From: Bailinhaonella thermotolerans
Lineage (GTDB): Bacteria; Actinomycetota; Actinomycetes; Streptosporangiales; Streptosporangiaceae
Length of the DNA: 64,000 bases
Reading direction: 5' to 3'
Assembly (NCBI RefSeq): GCF_003594875.1
Contig: NZ_QZEY01000027.1
Span: 20,849-84,848, forward strand
A program made the translations under genes and the position numbers. Below the pieces are notes generated by a model. That model was given only the letters and a program-made list of their open reading frames with translations. It did not search any database and was not told the DNA's origin. Of the stretch, positions 32,496 to 40,867 are shown piece after piece. Numbering within the stretch: the first letter of the stretch is position 1; each line of letters starts with the position of its first letter.

Positions 32496-32741
32496 GATCT
32501 CCCTTTGATAGGGCGCGTCTACCCGGGACCCTGGGGTGGGGCCGGTGACGCGAGCGACGCGCCCCGCACCCCCGATCCCGTACCCGGCGCACCCTGGTTG
32601 GTTGCTCACGGCCGGGCGGATGTGGGGGGAGCGCTGCGACCGTGGGGGGATCCACAGACGTCGGCCTCAGGGCGGGCGTCACGGTCGCATGCGCGCGTTT
32701 CGGGTGCCCGTGGCCGGGATGGTGGTGGCTCAGAGTCCCGG

Positions 32742-32885
32742 TCACGGGCCCCCGTCCAGGATCTGCCGCAGGTGCTCCTCGATCCAGTCCCCGGTGAGGT
32801 GGCACCGGGCGAGGTCGTCGAGCAGGTGCAGGTAGGCCGCCGACAGGGCCGCCAAGGCCGCGTCCTCGTCCCCGTGCGGGGTCAT
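32742..32885 (-). CDS. Small acidic helical protein (47 aa)
   Basis: ATG 32885 has a strong GAGGAGGAG ribosome site; the stop is TGA at 32744-32742. The product (ALAALSAAYLHLLDDLARCHL, TGDWIEEHLRQIL) is an amphipathic helical hairpin with good codon bias. It is easily missed because of its size. Function unknown. Confidence 0.55.
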   Translation of the reverse strand: MTPHGDEDAALAALSAAYLHLLDDLARCHLTGDWIEEHLRQILDGGP

Positions 32886-32970
32886 CGGCTCCTCCTCAGG
32901 GGGCGGGGCTGGGTCCATACCCGCGTCATCTCCTTCGGCCCGGCCGGCCGTACACCGGCGGGTGCATCTT

Positions 32971-33546
32971 TCAGGACTGGCCGAGCCGGCGGGGCTGCGG
33001 GAGCAGCGTCGCCGCCGCCAGCTCCTGGCCGGGCGGGGACAGGTCGAACAGCCGCCGCGGGGGCCGGCCGGGTTCGGGCTCGGTGAACGCCGTCACCCAG
33101 CCGCACCCCTGGAGGTAGGTGAGCATGCGGGAGGCCTGCCGGTAAGGCACGCGGGCGCGTGAGGCGAGCTGGCAGGCGTCGTCCGGGCCCAGCGCCAGGG
33201 CGGCCAGCATCGCCCGATGCACGCGGTCGGCCCCGGCGTCCGGGTCGGCCCTCTCGCGCCGCCACCAGCGGCGGCGGTGCCGCTCCGACAGGTGGAGGAA
33301 GGCGGCCGCCTTGAGCCGGCCGCCCTCGGTCAGCCCGATCTGGGGCGCGCCCTCCTCGCCGCGCGAGGCCACCACCCAGTCGACGGCGCGGAGCGCGTTG
33401 ATGGCGACCATGACCGGCGTGGAGGCCTCCACCGCCGCCGCGAGCGGAACCGGGGCCGACAGCAGCGTCTTCAGCGCCGCACGGAGCGCGGGGTCATCGC
33501 CGAGGCCGTCGGCGCGCAGCGGGAGACGGGAGCGGAACAGGGGCAT
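32971..33546 (-). CDS. PadR-like winged-helix protein (191 aa)
   Basis: The C-terminal half (VHRAMLAALALGPDDACQLASRARVPYRQASRMLTYLQGCGWVTAF) matches a PadR/transcription-regulator winged helix. The N-terminal 90 residues are helical with a basic RHRRRWWRRER patch. It may regulate the accessory island. Confidence 0.6.
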   Translation of the reverse strand: MPLFRSRLPLRADGLGDDPALRAALKTLLSAPVPLAAAVEASTPVMVAINALRAVDWVVASRGEEGAPQIGLTEGGRLKAAAFLHLSERHRRRWWRRERADPDAGADRVHRAMLAALALGPDDACQLASRARVPYRQASRMLTYLQGCGWVTAFTEPEPGRPPRRLFDLSPPGQELAAATLLPQPRRLGQS

Positions 33547-33549
33547 GGG

Positions 33550-34038
33550 TCACTCCGGGGAGATCAGCAGGGGGGACGGGGCACGGCCCAGGGCGTAGTC
33601 GACGAGGGTGTCCATCTCGTCGCTCTCGCCGAGGGACGCCAGGGCCGCGATGACGATGAGGCGCTCGACGGCCTCGGGCGCGGTGCCGGGCGGCAGCCCG
33701 AGCGCGACGGCGTTGACGACGCAGGCCGCCTCGTAGCAGACCCGGCGGTTGCGCGCGGTGTTCGCCGTGTACGGCACGAGCACGACGTAGTCCATGTCGT
33801 CAGGGTGGTGGATGTGCCGCCAGTGGTCGTGATCGCACTGGCCGGCCTCGGGCTCGTCCTCCAGGGAGACCAACTCCCAGTCGGCGTGGGCCCTCAGGTG
33901 CTCGCTGAGCTGGGCGGGGCCGGCGGTGAACGGCACGACGGCGAGGAGGCCGGTGCCGGGCAGGCGCCGCAGGGCCCCGTGGACGCGGGCCAGGGTGGCT
34001 TCGTCGAGCAGGTCGTATCCGTCGGGCAGGGAGGGCAC
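33550..34038 (-). CDS. Island paralogue A1 (162 aa), unknown
   Basis: Shares VVPFTAGPAQLSEHLRAHADWELV, a central variable part and the end ALGLPPGTAPEAVERLIVIAALASLG...GRAPSPLLI with the next gene, so the two are tandem duplicates. GTG 34038 follows AAAGGGGAC. All-cytoplasmic alpha/beta protein; no family recognised. Confidence 0.6.
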   Translation of the reverse strand: MPSLPDGYDLLDEATLARVHGALRRLPGTGLLAVVPFTAGPAQLSEHLRAHADWELVSLEDEPEAGQCDHDHWRHIHHPDDMDYVVLVPYTANTARNRRVCYEAACVVNAVALGLPPGTAPEAVERLIVIAALASLGESDEMDTLVDYALGRAPSPLLISPE

Positions 34039-34049
34039 GGGGTCCCCTT

Positions 34050-34559
34050 TCACTCGGGAGGGATCAGCAGGGGGGACGGCGCCCGACCCATGGCGACGGC
34101 GAAGACGGCGGCCATCTCGGGGATCTCGTCCATGGTCGCGGCCGACAGCGCCGCGATGACGGTCAGGCGCTCGAACGTCTCGTCGCTGGCGATGGGCGGC
34201 AGTCCCAGCGCCAGCGCGTTGATGACGTAGGCGGTCTCCAGGCAAGCCCGCCGGTCGTCGTCGGTGACGGCCAGCCCGGCCGGGATGGACACGATGTACT
34301 CATCGGCGTACTCGCTGTCCACCGCGTGCCTGCGGTGCTGGAAATACAGGTGTCCGGGCAGCGGTCCGATCAGCGGGTCCGGGTCGGGCACGAAGGTCCA
34401 GTCCGCGTCCGCCATCAGATGCTCATAGAGCTGGTCGGGGCGCGCGGTGAACGGCACCACGGGGTGGGTGTCGGCCAAGCGCTTCAGCGCCTGGCGCACG
34501 GCCGCCAGGAACGCGCGGTCGTCGTCGTCGAACTGCTCGGGCAGGGGCGGCTCACTCAT
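34050..34559 (-). CDS. Island paralogue A2 (169 aa), unknown
   Basis: Duplicate of 33550-34038: VVPFTARPDQLYEHLMADADWTFV ... ALALGLPPIASDETFERLTVIAAL ... GRAPSPLLI. The middle has diverged. It starts 12 bp after the stop of the next leftward gene, 34572-34907. Confidence 0.6.
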   Translation of the reverse strand: MSEPPLPEQFDDDDRAFLAAVRQALKRLADTHPVVPFTARPDQLYEHLMADADWTFVPDPDPLIGPLPGHLYFQHRRHAVDSEYADEYIVSIPAGLAVTDDDRRACLETAYVINALALGLPPIASDETFERLTVIAALSAATMDEIPEMAAVFAVAMGRAPSPLLIPPE

Positions 34560-34571
34560 CGGCGGGCTGCA

Positions 34572-34907
34572 TCACGCCGGCTCGGGGGGCAGGGAGCCCG
34601 GGGAGTCCGGCACCGATAGTTCCTCGCCCACCAGCTCCGGGCCCAGCAGGTCGATGGACATGAGCATGAACACGTCCGCGATCGCGCCACTGGGGAACTT
34701 GGACTCACTCAGCGCCGCGGCCATCGCCGACAGCGCGACCAGGAAGCGGCCCATCTGCGCTTCGGTGAGTCCCGTGGGCGGGTTCGCGCGCAGCCCGTCG
34801 GCGAATCGCCCCGCCGCCCGACGTTCGTTTTCGAGCCGGGCACCGTCCCTGTGCAGGGCCTGCAGGACCTGCTGCAGGGCGGTGCGCTCGCGTGGGGTGA
34901 GGCTCAT
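34572..34907 (-). CDS. Hypothetical helical protein (111 aa)
   Basis: Starts SLTPRERTALQQVLQALHRDGARLENERRAAGRFADGL and is helical throughout. Its C-terminal Met/Leu-rich segment (ADVFMLMSIDLLG) recalls the C-terminal segment of A1/A2. ATG 34907 has GGAGCC upstream and overlaps the neighbouring start by four bases. Confidence 0.6.
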   Translation of the reverse strand: MSLTPRERTALQQVLQALHRDGARLENERRAAGRFADGLRANPPTGLTEAQMGRFLVALSAMAAALSESKFPSGAIADVFMLMSIDLLGPELVGEELSVPDSPGSLPPEPA

Positions 34908-35251
34908 GTCGTGGCTCCATCGTCGTAGACCGCGTTCCAGCCCAGCCGAACGGACTGGGCGTTGAGGAGGTACCGCCAGCCGGCCGGGCGGGCCTGGCCC
35001 GCCGGATTGCGCCAGGTGATCCCCAGCCGCTCGGCGTCGGACCTGAGGAGGTCGAGGACCGCGCTCAGCCCGGACCGGTCGCGGCCGTCGCCGACGGCGT
35101 CGCGGGTGCGCAGCGTCCCCTCGGTCGAGCCGGCCGCCAGATCGGGCTGGGGGCTGACGAACCAGCCCTCGTCGTTGAACTGCACCCGGCCCCGCCATCC
35201 TGCGCCGTCGTGCCAGACGCTGATGCCGCTGGCCCACCAGTGGCCGATCAC
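34904..35251 (-). CDS. Hypothetical protein (115 aa)
   Basis: GTG 35251 with CAGGAGC upstream. Trp-rich beta protein (VIGHWWASGISVWHDGAGWRGRVQFNDEGWFVS) followed by a helical part with a GWRYLLNAQSVRLGW end. It starts inside the stop codon of 35248-35836 when that gene's frameshift is corrected, which confirms both annotations. Confidence 0.65.
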   Translation of the reverse strand: MIGHWWASGISVWHDGAGWRGRVQFNDEGWFVSPQPDLAAGSTEGTLRTRDAVGDGRDRSGLSAVLDLLRSDAERLGITWRNPAGQARPAGWRYLLNAQSVRLGWNAVYDDGATT

Positions 35252-35836
35252 GACCGCTCCTGCGGGGTCGCGGACACGAGGGACTCGGCCACGTCCGCGA
35301 GTCGGTCGATCAGGACGTCGCACAGATCCGGGGGCACGTCCTCGATGGCCCCCGGCGTCGATCCCCAGCTCGTCCATCAGCGCGGCGGCCGTGCGCCGCA
35401 GATCGCAGGCGCCGCCGGGCGTGGCCTGGCCGGGGTCCAGCCGGGCCCGCAGGCTGGCCGTCATGGCCTCCAGCACGTCGCTCAGCGGGGCGCCGGCCTC
35501 GCGCGCGTGCCGGGCGATCTGGGCCGGCGGGGGAAGCCATCCGGCCGGGATCGCCTGCGCCGGGTGCGTGCCGGTGCGCACGGCGGCGAGGTCGGTGAGG
35601 GTGACCCCGGTGATCGTGACGCGCCCGCCGTACGGGGCGCTCAGCAGGGTCCGGAACAGGTCCTCGACCCGGTATGGGTCGCCCAGGTCCGTGGACAGGT
35701 GCCGGGTCATGCGCCACCCGTCCGCCGTGGGGGCGATGCCCATCTCGGACAGGGCGTCACGCTCGTCGGGGGTGAAATCGGGCTCGACGCGGAAATCCGT
35801 CAGCACGCGCCAGGCGTACTGCAGCCGGATACTCAC
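35248..35836 (-). pseudogene. Island paralogue B1, frameshifted at a G5 run
   Basis: The N-terminal 160 residues (LQYAWRVLTDFRVEPDFTPDERDALSEMGIAPTADGWRM ...) are in one frame up to ELGIDAG. At the C5/G5 run 35349-35353 the protein-like frame shifts by one base and continues AIEDVPPDLCDVLIDRLADVAESLV, ending at TGA 35250-35248 exactly in a GTGA overlap with the next gene. The intact protein would be about 195 aa. Either a sequencing error, a recent mutation or phase variation at the homopolymer. Confidence 0.75.
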
Positions 35837-35860
35837 AAACGGGTCTCCTTACCAGGGACG

Positions 35861-35888
35861 CAGCCGCACGCGGTATCGCGTGCGGCTG
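35861..35888. repeat. Dispersed hairpin, copy 7 (11-bp stem)
   Basis: CAGCCGCACGC (35861-35871), loop GGTATC, GCGTGCGGCTG (35878-35888), in the gap between two leftward genes. Confidence 0.85.
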
Positions 35889-35911
35889 GCAGCGGATCGA
35901 ACGAGCAGGGA

Positions 35912-36166
35912 TCAGCGGATCGGGGTCGCGGTGGCCTCCACGCACTCGGCCTGCGGGAAGACCTGCCGCAGGAGTTGGCTGAACAGGGCCACGGACTGGG
36001 TCTCATCCGCGTGCCAGGCGATATGGCCGACCAGTTGCCAGGTGCGGCCGTCGCCGGTGGGCGTGAACCCGAACTTGGACAGGTCCTCGTGCTCGGCGGG
36101 GGACAGCGTCCGGTCCGGGACGAAGACCAGCCGCACGTGCCAGGCGGGGAGTCGGCGTCCGGTCAT
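35912..36166 (-). CDS. Island paralogue B2 (84 aa)
   Basis: WHVRLVFVPDRTLSPAEHEDLSKFGFTPTGDGRTWQLVGHI ... ALFSQLLRQVF shares the W-x-V-x-L-x-F-x2-D-x3-T/S-x2-E-x3-L-x3-G-x2-P-T pattern with 35248-35836 and 37673-38059. A compact alpha/beta domain of unknown role. Confidence 0.6.
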   Translation of the reverse strand: MTGRRLPAWHVRLVFVPDRTLSPAEHEDLSKFGFTPTGDGRTWQLVGHIAWHADETQSVALFSQLLRQVFPQAECVEATATPIR

Positions 36167-36825
36167 GGCTGGGGCCCGTCGGGGTGGGTGCACCGGTCGC
36201 AGCCGCAGGAGGGGTCGCAGCCCGGGTCGGGTGCGGGCGGGTCCGGCGGATCTGCGGCCCGCGCGGTCAGCTCGGAGAGGAAGGTGTCCTCGCCGGGCAG
36301 GTCCGACAGCCCCCAGCGGCCGACCCGCTTGACGGGGTAGTAGGCGCCCACGTGGTGCGGGGGAGACGGTCTGCCGGCGAAGCGTCCTTCGGCGTGCGGC
36401 CGCCGCTGGAAGCCTCGGTAGACCTCGAACGCGGCGGCGTCGAGGTCGATGAGGTAGCCCCACTCGCAGTCCAGCGAGTCGGCGGGGAAGTCGCGGGCGT
36501 CCTCGATGACACCCGCCGCGAGCATGAGTTCGGGCCGGCCTTGCGTCCGCCGCAGCAGGACGTACCAGTCGTCCAGCCGCCCGGTGCTCACGCGCTGGAA
36601 CGCGAACTCCTTCAGGGCCTCGATGTCCTCGGCGCCGGGGCGGGTGCCCGGATCGACGACGCGCAGGGCACGCACCCGTCGGCGCAGCTCGCCGAGGTCG
36701 GCGGCGGCGAGGCGCAGCCAGGACAGGACGCTCGCGCCCACGCCGCCGGGGTAGCTGTCCGCGTGGACGTAGGCGATCTTCTCGTGGCCATCGATCACGA
36801 AGCCGATGAAGCCGCGCGTGCCCAT
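36163..36825 (-). CDS. MGTRG-type hypothetical protein (220 aa)
   Basis: Starts MGTRGFIGFVIDGHEKIAYVHADSYPGGVG, a pattern shared by a recurring group of uncharacterised phage and bacterial proteins (MGTRGxxGFxxDGxxKxxYxHxDSYP). The C-terminus is Cys-rich (CDPSCGCDRC). The conserved N-terminal region could be catalytic (His/Asp/Ser), but this is not established. Confidence 0.65.
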   Translation of the reverse strand: MGTRGFIGFVIDGHEKIAYVHADSYPGGVGASVLSWLRLAAADLGELRRRVRALRVVDPGTRPGAEDIEALKEFAFQRVSTGRLDDWYVLLRRTQGRPELMLAAGVIEDARDFPADSLDCEWGYLIDLDAAAFEVYRGFQRRPHAEGRFAGRPSPPHHVGAYYPVKRVGRWGLSDLPGEDTFLSELTARAADPPDPPAPDPGCDPSCGCDRCTHPDGPQP

Positions 36826-36872
36826 CAGCCCGCGTCCGGGTCATGGTCATGGTTATGGTCGGTCATGGTGGG

Positions 36873-37163
36873 TCACTCCCGGTTCTCGGCGAGGCGCATG
36901 ATGCAGTCGTGGTGCGCCAGCAGCACCCGGGCCATGCCGTGGAACTGGTGCGGCACCAGCCCCAGGCGGCGCAGGAACGGCCGCAGGCCCGGACCGGCGA
37001 ACTTGTAGCGCCACACCAGCGTGTCCATGTAATGGTGGGCGCGGCAGCAGGCGGTGCAGTAGAGGTACATCCGCCCGGTGACGGTGTCCAGGACCTGCTC
37101 GAACAGCATGTCCTCGGCGCCGCCCCAGGGGCGGCGCCGAGGCGCGGGGCGGTCGGCGCTCAC
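36873..37163 (-). CDS. Small Cys/His-rich protein (96 aa)
   Basis: The centre reads YLYCTACCRAHHYMDTLVWRYKFAG, with a CxxCC and HH cluster suggesting metal binding, followed by basic helices. GTG 37163 overlaps the upstream gene by four bases. Unknown function. Confidence 0.55.
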   Translation of the reverse strand: MSADRPAPRRRPWGGAEDMLFEQVLDTVTGRMYLYCTACCRAHHYMDTLVWRYKFAGPGLRPFLRRLGLVPHQFHGMARVLLAHHDCIMRLAENRE

Positions 37164-37657
37164 CGCAGGCCCGCCGGCGGGGGGAAGTAGGTCCCGGCCT
37201 CGGGGGTGACCGGCTGGGCGCTGACCCAGCGGTCGTGGTCCACGCCCCGCAGGTAGCGGCCGGGGCCGAGCTCGACGAGGTCCTGGGGGCAGGGCGGCCC
37301 GGGGGTCAGCGCCTCCTCGTCCTGCGGGGTGAGCTCGTCGTATCCGACCAGGGTCAGGCCCTGGCGCGGCAGGTGCGTCATGTGGTGGCAGTGGTAGCTG
37401 CGCAGGGCGTAGTCGGCGGCCTCGGCCAGCACGTGGGCGGACGGGCACTCCGCCTCGATGCGGGACTCGATGAGCCAGGCCAGTCCCAGGGCGGCGTCCT
37501 GCGGGTCGATCAGGCCCGCGTGGGTGTGCTCCAGGTGGGCGAGGGCGGCGCGGACGGCCACCTCGCGCAGCTCCTCGGGGCGGCCGGAGGTGGCCTCGCG
37601 GACGGCCTGTCCGGGGGTGGGCAGGTCCGGGGCGAGCAGGTCGCGGGTGCAGTGCAT
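37160..37657 (-). CDS. Hypothetical protein (165 aa)
   Basis: Helical N-terminal half (ELREVAVRAALAHLEHTHAGLIDPQDAALGLAWLIESRIEAE) and a C-terminal part with SYHCHHMTHLP and GYDELTPQDEEAL. Co-translated with 36873-37163. No family recognised. Confidence 0.55.
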   Translation of the reverse strand: MHCTRDLLAPDLPTPGQAVREATSGRPEELREVAVRAALAHLEHTHAGLIDPQDAALGLAWLIESRIEAECPSAHVLAEAADYALRSYHCHHMTHLPRQGLTLVGYDELTPQDEEALTPGPPCPQDLVELGPGRYLRGVDHDRWVSAQPVTPEAGTYFPPPAGLR

Positions 37658-37672
37658 CGGGGTCTCCTGTGG

Positions 37673-38059
37673 TCAGACGTGGGGGACGGGATCGGCGTCG
37701 GCGTTCCAGTGGTAGGCGAAGTACGTCCAGCCGGCGTCGGAGGGGATCGGGTCGTACTCGGGCCGGCCGTGCGGCCACACCTGGACCTCCACCTCGGTCG
37801 CACGCTCGGCGCCGAGGTCGTGGTGCAGTGTCCGCAGCGCCCGCTGTGAGGCGTGTTCCTTGGTAGGGGCGTCGAGGATGAGCGAGATCCGCCACCGGCC
37901 CGAGGAGTGGCCCCTGATGCCCAGAAGGGCGCGCTCTTCTGCGGTGACCTCCGGGTCGGCGGTGAAGATCAGGCGGATGTCCCATCGGGGGTCCCGCTGA
38001 ACCTCGGGCAGGGCCTGGGTCCAGCGGACGGCGAGGACGTCGGGGGCTTCGTGCGGCAT
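37673..38059 (-). CDS. Island paralogue B3 (128 aa)
   Basis: WDIRLIFTADPEVTAEERALLGIRGHSSGRWRISLIL ... ALRTLHHDL carries the same fold pattern as 35248-35836 and 35912-36166, followed by a C-terminal beta segment (EVEVQVWPHGRPEYD). Third member of the family in 2.5 kb. Confidence 0.6.
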   Translation of the reverse strand: MPHEAPDVLAVRWTQALPEVQRDPRWDIRLIFTADPEVTAEERALLGIRGHSSGRWRISLILDAPTKEHASQRALRTLHHDLGAERATEVEVQVWPHGRPEYDPIPSDAGWTYFAYHWNADADPVPHV

Positions 38060-38076
38060 GGCGGATTGCCTTCGGG

Positions 38077-38772
38077 TCAGGACTCGGCGGTCAGGGCGGA
38101 GTCGAAGTCGGTGTCGGCGGGGTCGGCGGAGCGCAGGCGCGGTCGCGTGAGCAGCCGGAGGGCGTCTGCGGCGACCTGGTCGGGGGGCGGCAGGACGGTG
38201 TCGCCCAGCGGGAGCCCGTCCTCGACCGCGTCCCAGATGGTGCCGCCGTGGGGGGCGTAGACCCAGCCGCGCTCCTCCGTCCAGCACAACCGGACGGTGA
38301 CCTCGATGGGGTCGCCGCAGACGAGGACGCCGCTGCGGGGCCAGGTGCCCAGGTGCGAGGACAGCCGTACCGCGACCCCGGCGGCGCCGACGGCCTGGGC
38401 GCAGCGGGCGATGTAGCCCTCGTGGGCCGTGCGCTGGTCCCAAGGGGGTTGGATCGGCTCGGCCGGGCCGTCCGCGGCGGCGCGGCTGCGCAGCACCTCG
38501 GCGAGCCGGGCGTTGCCGAAGCGCTCCTGGTAGTGGCGGAGCCGGGACGTGATGTCCCAGCAGCAGGTGCGATCGCCGCAGGAGGTCAGGTCCGCATCGA
38601 GCGCCTGGAGTGCCTCGGAGGCCCACGCGATGTCGTTCACGTCGGCGGGGGCCACTTCGTAGGCGGCGTCACGGAGGGCGTTGGACGCGGCCGGCGGGTC
38701 CTGTCCGGTGAGCAGGTCGGCGGTGCGGAGCAGGATCTGCCCCACGGGGGTGGGCATGTGGTGCTCGGGCAT
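38077..38772 (-). CDS. DUF6292-like protein (231 aa)
   Basis: The C-terminal half HEGYIARCAQAVGAAGVAVRLSSHL ... IEVTVRLCWTEERGWVYA ... ADALRLLTRP fits the DUF6292 family of actinobacterial/phage proteins. The N-terminal half is helical with CGDRTCC. ATG 38772 follows GAAGGGCG. It is the first gene of the leftward island. Confidence 0.6.
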   Translation of the reverse strand: MPEHHMPTPVGQILLRTADLLTGQDPPAASNALRDAAYEVAPADVNDIAWASEALQALDADLTSCGDRTCCWDITSRLRHYQERFGNARLAEVLRSRAAADGPAEPIQPPWDQRTAHEGYIARCAQAVGAAGVAVRLSSHLGTWPRSGVLVCGDPIEVTVRLCWTEERGWVYAPHGGTIWDAVEDGLPLGDTVLPPPDQVAADALRLLTRPRLRSADPADTDFDSALTAES

Positions 38773-38996
38773 GGCTTCGCCCTTCGAGGATGGGGGGTGG
38801 GGGGCGACCATCGGGGGTCGCGCGGAGCGCGGAGATCACCAATTCCATGATCAATCCGATGTCCGCTCCTCTCCTCATTTTACGCGTGGACAGCGCAAAG
38901 CACGAGGTCAGACGCATGATCCGTACGCAGATGTAGACGTGGGGCTAGCGCTGCCGCGCGACGGCGGAGCACGCTCCGAAGACCCCCATTCTCTCG
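38773..38996. promoter_or_regulatory. Promoter region of leftward island
   Basis: The gap 38773-39256 has no supportable gene. On the minus strand TAAAAT (38882-38877) is a good -10 element for the island; no clear -35 was found. The rest of this stretch is unremarkable GC-rich DNA. Confidence 0.35.
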
Positions 38997-39018
38997 CCGC
39001 ACGCGCTCCCGCGTGCGG
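38997..39018. repeat. Dispersed hairpin, copy 8
   Basis: CCGCACGC (38997-39004), loop GCTCCC, GCGTGCGG (39011-39018), between the divergent leftward island and the rightward HAD gene. Confidence 0.85.
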
Positions 39019-39256
39019 TAAATAGCCCCAAATTCCAGACACCGGCGGAATCGCCCGGCTAGGGTGGGATCGCCGTCCCGACGAGCCGGCGAGCGTGCGG
39101 CGCTCGTGGGTGATGTGTGCGGATGGTTGGTGTGGTCCGGAAGGGTGGTCCCGTTCCGGCCGGACAATCTCCCCCGGCCGGAACGGTCCTCCTTTCGCGC
39201 ACACGCAAAAGCAAATCGAGCGCGCGAGGAAAAATGCGCTTCTACGCTCACGGCCT

Positions 39257-39976
39257 ATGAGTCATTCGGTCATCGTATTCGACGGCGACGACACCCTTTG
39301 GGAATGCCAGCGCCATTTCGACGAGGCGCGGGCGGCCGTGGCCGACTACGTGTCCGGCCTCGGGCTGGACGCCGACCTGTGGCGACAGCTGCAGCACGAC
39401 CTGGACCTGGACCTGGTCGCCACGCGCGGTATGGACCGCCGGCGCTTCCCGCTGTCATGTGAGCTGGCCTTGGAGCAGGTCAGTCACCAGGTCGGCCGCC
39501 TGGTGCGTGACCAGGACCGGTACCGGGTGGGCGAGCTCGCCGACCGCGCGCACATCGCGCCGGTCCAGCTGCTTCCGGGCGTGGCCGAGGCGCTGGCCCG
39601 CGCCGCGCAGTCCGCGCCGCTGATGTTGCTCACCTGCGCCGACCCCACGGTGCAGCGCCGCCGAATCTACAACTCCGGCCTCATGCGCCATTTCCAGGGC
39701 GTGCGCATCTGCCCGGATAAACACGCCGGCATCTTCGCCTCCCTGATGCACGATCTCCAGGCCGACCGCGCCCATTCGTGGTCGATCGGCAATAGCGAGG
39801 CCAGCGACATCGTCCCCGCCCTGCAGGCGGGCATGAACGCGGCCTGGGTGCCGCGCGGCACCTGGGCCCACGACCTGCGGCCACCCGCGTACCGCCCGAC
39901 CGCTCCGGCCGGGCTGTCCCTGCGGGCCGAGGACCTGTCGGCCGCCGTGGACCTGGTCCTGGAGCGGCTGGGCTGA
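39257..39976 (+). CDS. HAD-superfamily hydrolase
   Basis: The 239-aa protein has all HAD motifs: FDGDDTLW (motif I, residues 8-15), LLTCADP (II), PDKHAG (III lysine) and SIGNSEASDIVPALQAGMNA (IV). A helical cap lies between motifs I and II. It would dephosphorylate a small phosphorylated substrate; the specific substrate cannot be told. The first 100 bp and 39,690-39,800 use a less GC-rich codon set than neighbouring genes. Confidence 0.85.
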   Translation: MSHSVIVFDGDDTLWECQRHFDEARAAVADYVSGLGLDADLWRQLQHDLDLDLVATRGMDRRRFPLSCELALEQVSHQVGRLVRDQDRYRVGELADRAHIAPVQLLPGVAEALARAAQSAPLMLLTCADPTVQRRRIYNSGLMRHFQGVRICPDKHAGIFASLMHDLQADRAHSWSIGNSEASDIVPALQAGMNAAWVPRGTWAHDLRPPAYRPTAPAGLSLRAEDLSAAVDLVLERLG

Positions 39977-40000
39977 CCGCACGCGCCTACGCGTGCGGTC
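39975..40000. repeat. Dispersed hairpin, copy 9 (10-bp stem, convergent genes)
   Basis: GACCGCACGC (39975-39984), loop GCCTAC, GCGTGCGGTC (39991-40000). It begins in the stop codon of the HAD gene and overlaps the end of the aldolase gene, so it must serve as terminator for both if it is one. Confidence 0.85.
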
Positions 40001-40760
40001 ACGATCCGCCCATCACCGCCGCCCGCAGGGCCGAGGCGCCCTCCCGCAGCAGGCCCACGTCCGATCCCACGGTGATGAGCCGGGTGCCGGCGGCCACCTC
40101 GGCTCGCGCGGCGGCCGGCGTGGCGCAGAAGATGCCCAGCGGCATCGTGGCCCGCGCGCAGGCGCCGCGCACTCGCGCGATCGCCTCGACCACCGCGGGG
40201 TGTCCGAGCTGGCCGAGGACCCCCAGGCTGCCGGACAGGTCATAGGGGCCGATGTAGACGGCGGCCAGGCCCGGTGTGGCCACGATCTGGTCGATCTGCG
40301 CCACGGCGGCGGCGTCCTCCACCTGCGCGATGACGCTCACGCCGGCGTTGGCGCCTTTCAGGTACGGCGCCAGGTCCGCGCCGTAGCCGTGCGCGCGGGC
40401 GATGCCCACGCTGCGCCGCCCCTCGGGGGGATAGGACGCGGCGGCCACGGCGGCCGCCGCGTCCCGGCCGCTGGTCACGTGCGGCACGATCACGCCGTCG
40501 GCGCCGGCGTCCAGGGCGCGCGCGATCAGGACCGGGTCGTTGGACGGCACCCGCACCACCGCGTGGGCCTGCGGCTGCAGGACCTCCAGCAGACGCTGCA
40601 CGGCCGAGGAGGTCAGCAGCGGTGAGTGCTCCTGGTCCAGGAAGTACCAGGAAAGCCCAGCCACGCGCAGCACGGCGGCGCTCTCGGGGCTGTCCAGCGT
40701 GAGCAGCGTCCCGATCAGCGGCGGGCCGTCGTCACCGAGGCGCTCTTTGAGGGTCGGCAT
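39999..40760 (-). CDS. HpcH/HpaI-family aldolase
   Basis: The 253-aa TIM-barrel protein shows LDQEHSP, RVPSNDP, DGVIVPHV, SVIAQVEDAAAV and YIGPYDLSGSLG, the ordered motifs of class II pyruvate aldolases of the HpcH/HpaI family; E and D of the last two motifs bind the metal. Its substrate may be 2-keto-3-deoxy or dihydroxy-heptanedioate-type compounds, which sequence cannot settle. Convergent with the HAD gene. A metabolic cargo gene is unusual among phage genes. Confidence 0.85.
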   Translation of the reverse strand: MPTLKERLGDDGPPLIGTLLTLDSPESAAVLRVAGLSWYFLDQEHSPLLTSSAVQRLLEVLQPQAHAVVRVPSNDPVLIARALDAGADGVIVPHVTSGRDAAAAVAAASYPPEGRRSVGIARAHGYGADLAPYLKGANAGVSVIAQVEDAAAVAQIDQIVATPGLAAVYIGPYDLSGSLGVLGQLGHPAVVEAIARVRGACARATMPLGIFCATPAAARAEVAAGTRLITVGSDVGLLREGASALRAAVMGGS

Positions 40761-40867
40761 GAGATCACTCCCTTCGCGTGGCGCATCCTCGCACCCGCCC
40801 ACGGGGGCGGCCAAGCGCCGCGACGCGATCCGTATCGGTCAGGGCGTGCGGTCCTGGCGGAGCGGGC

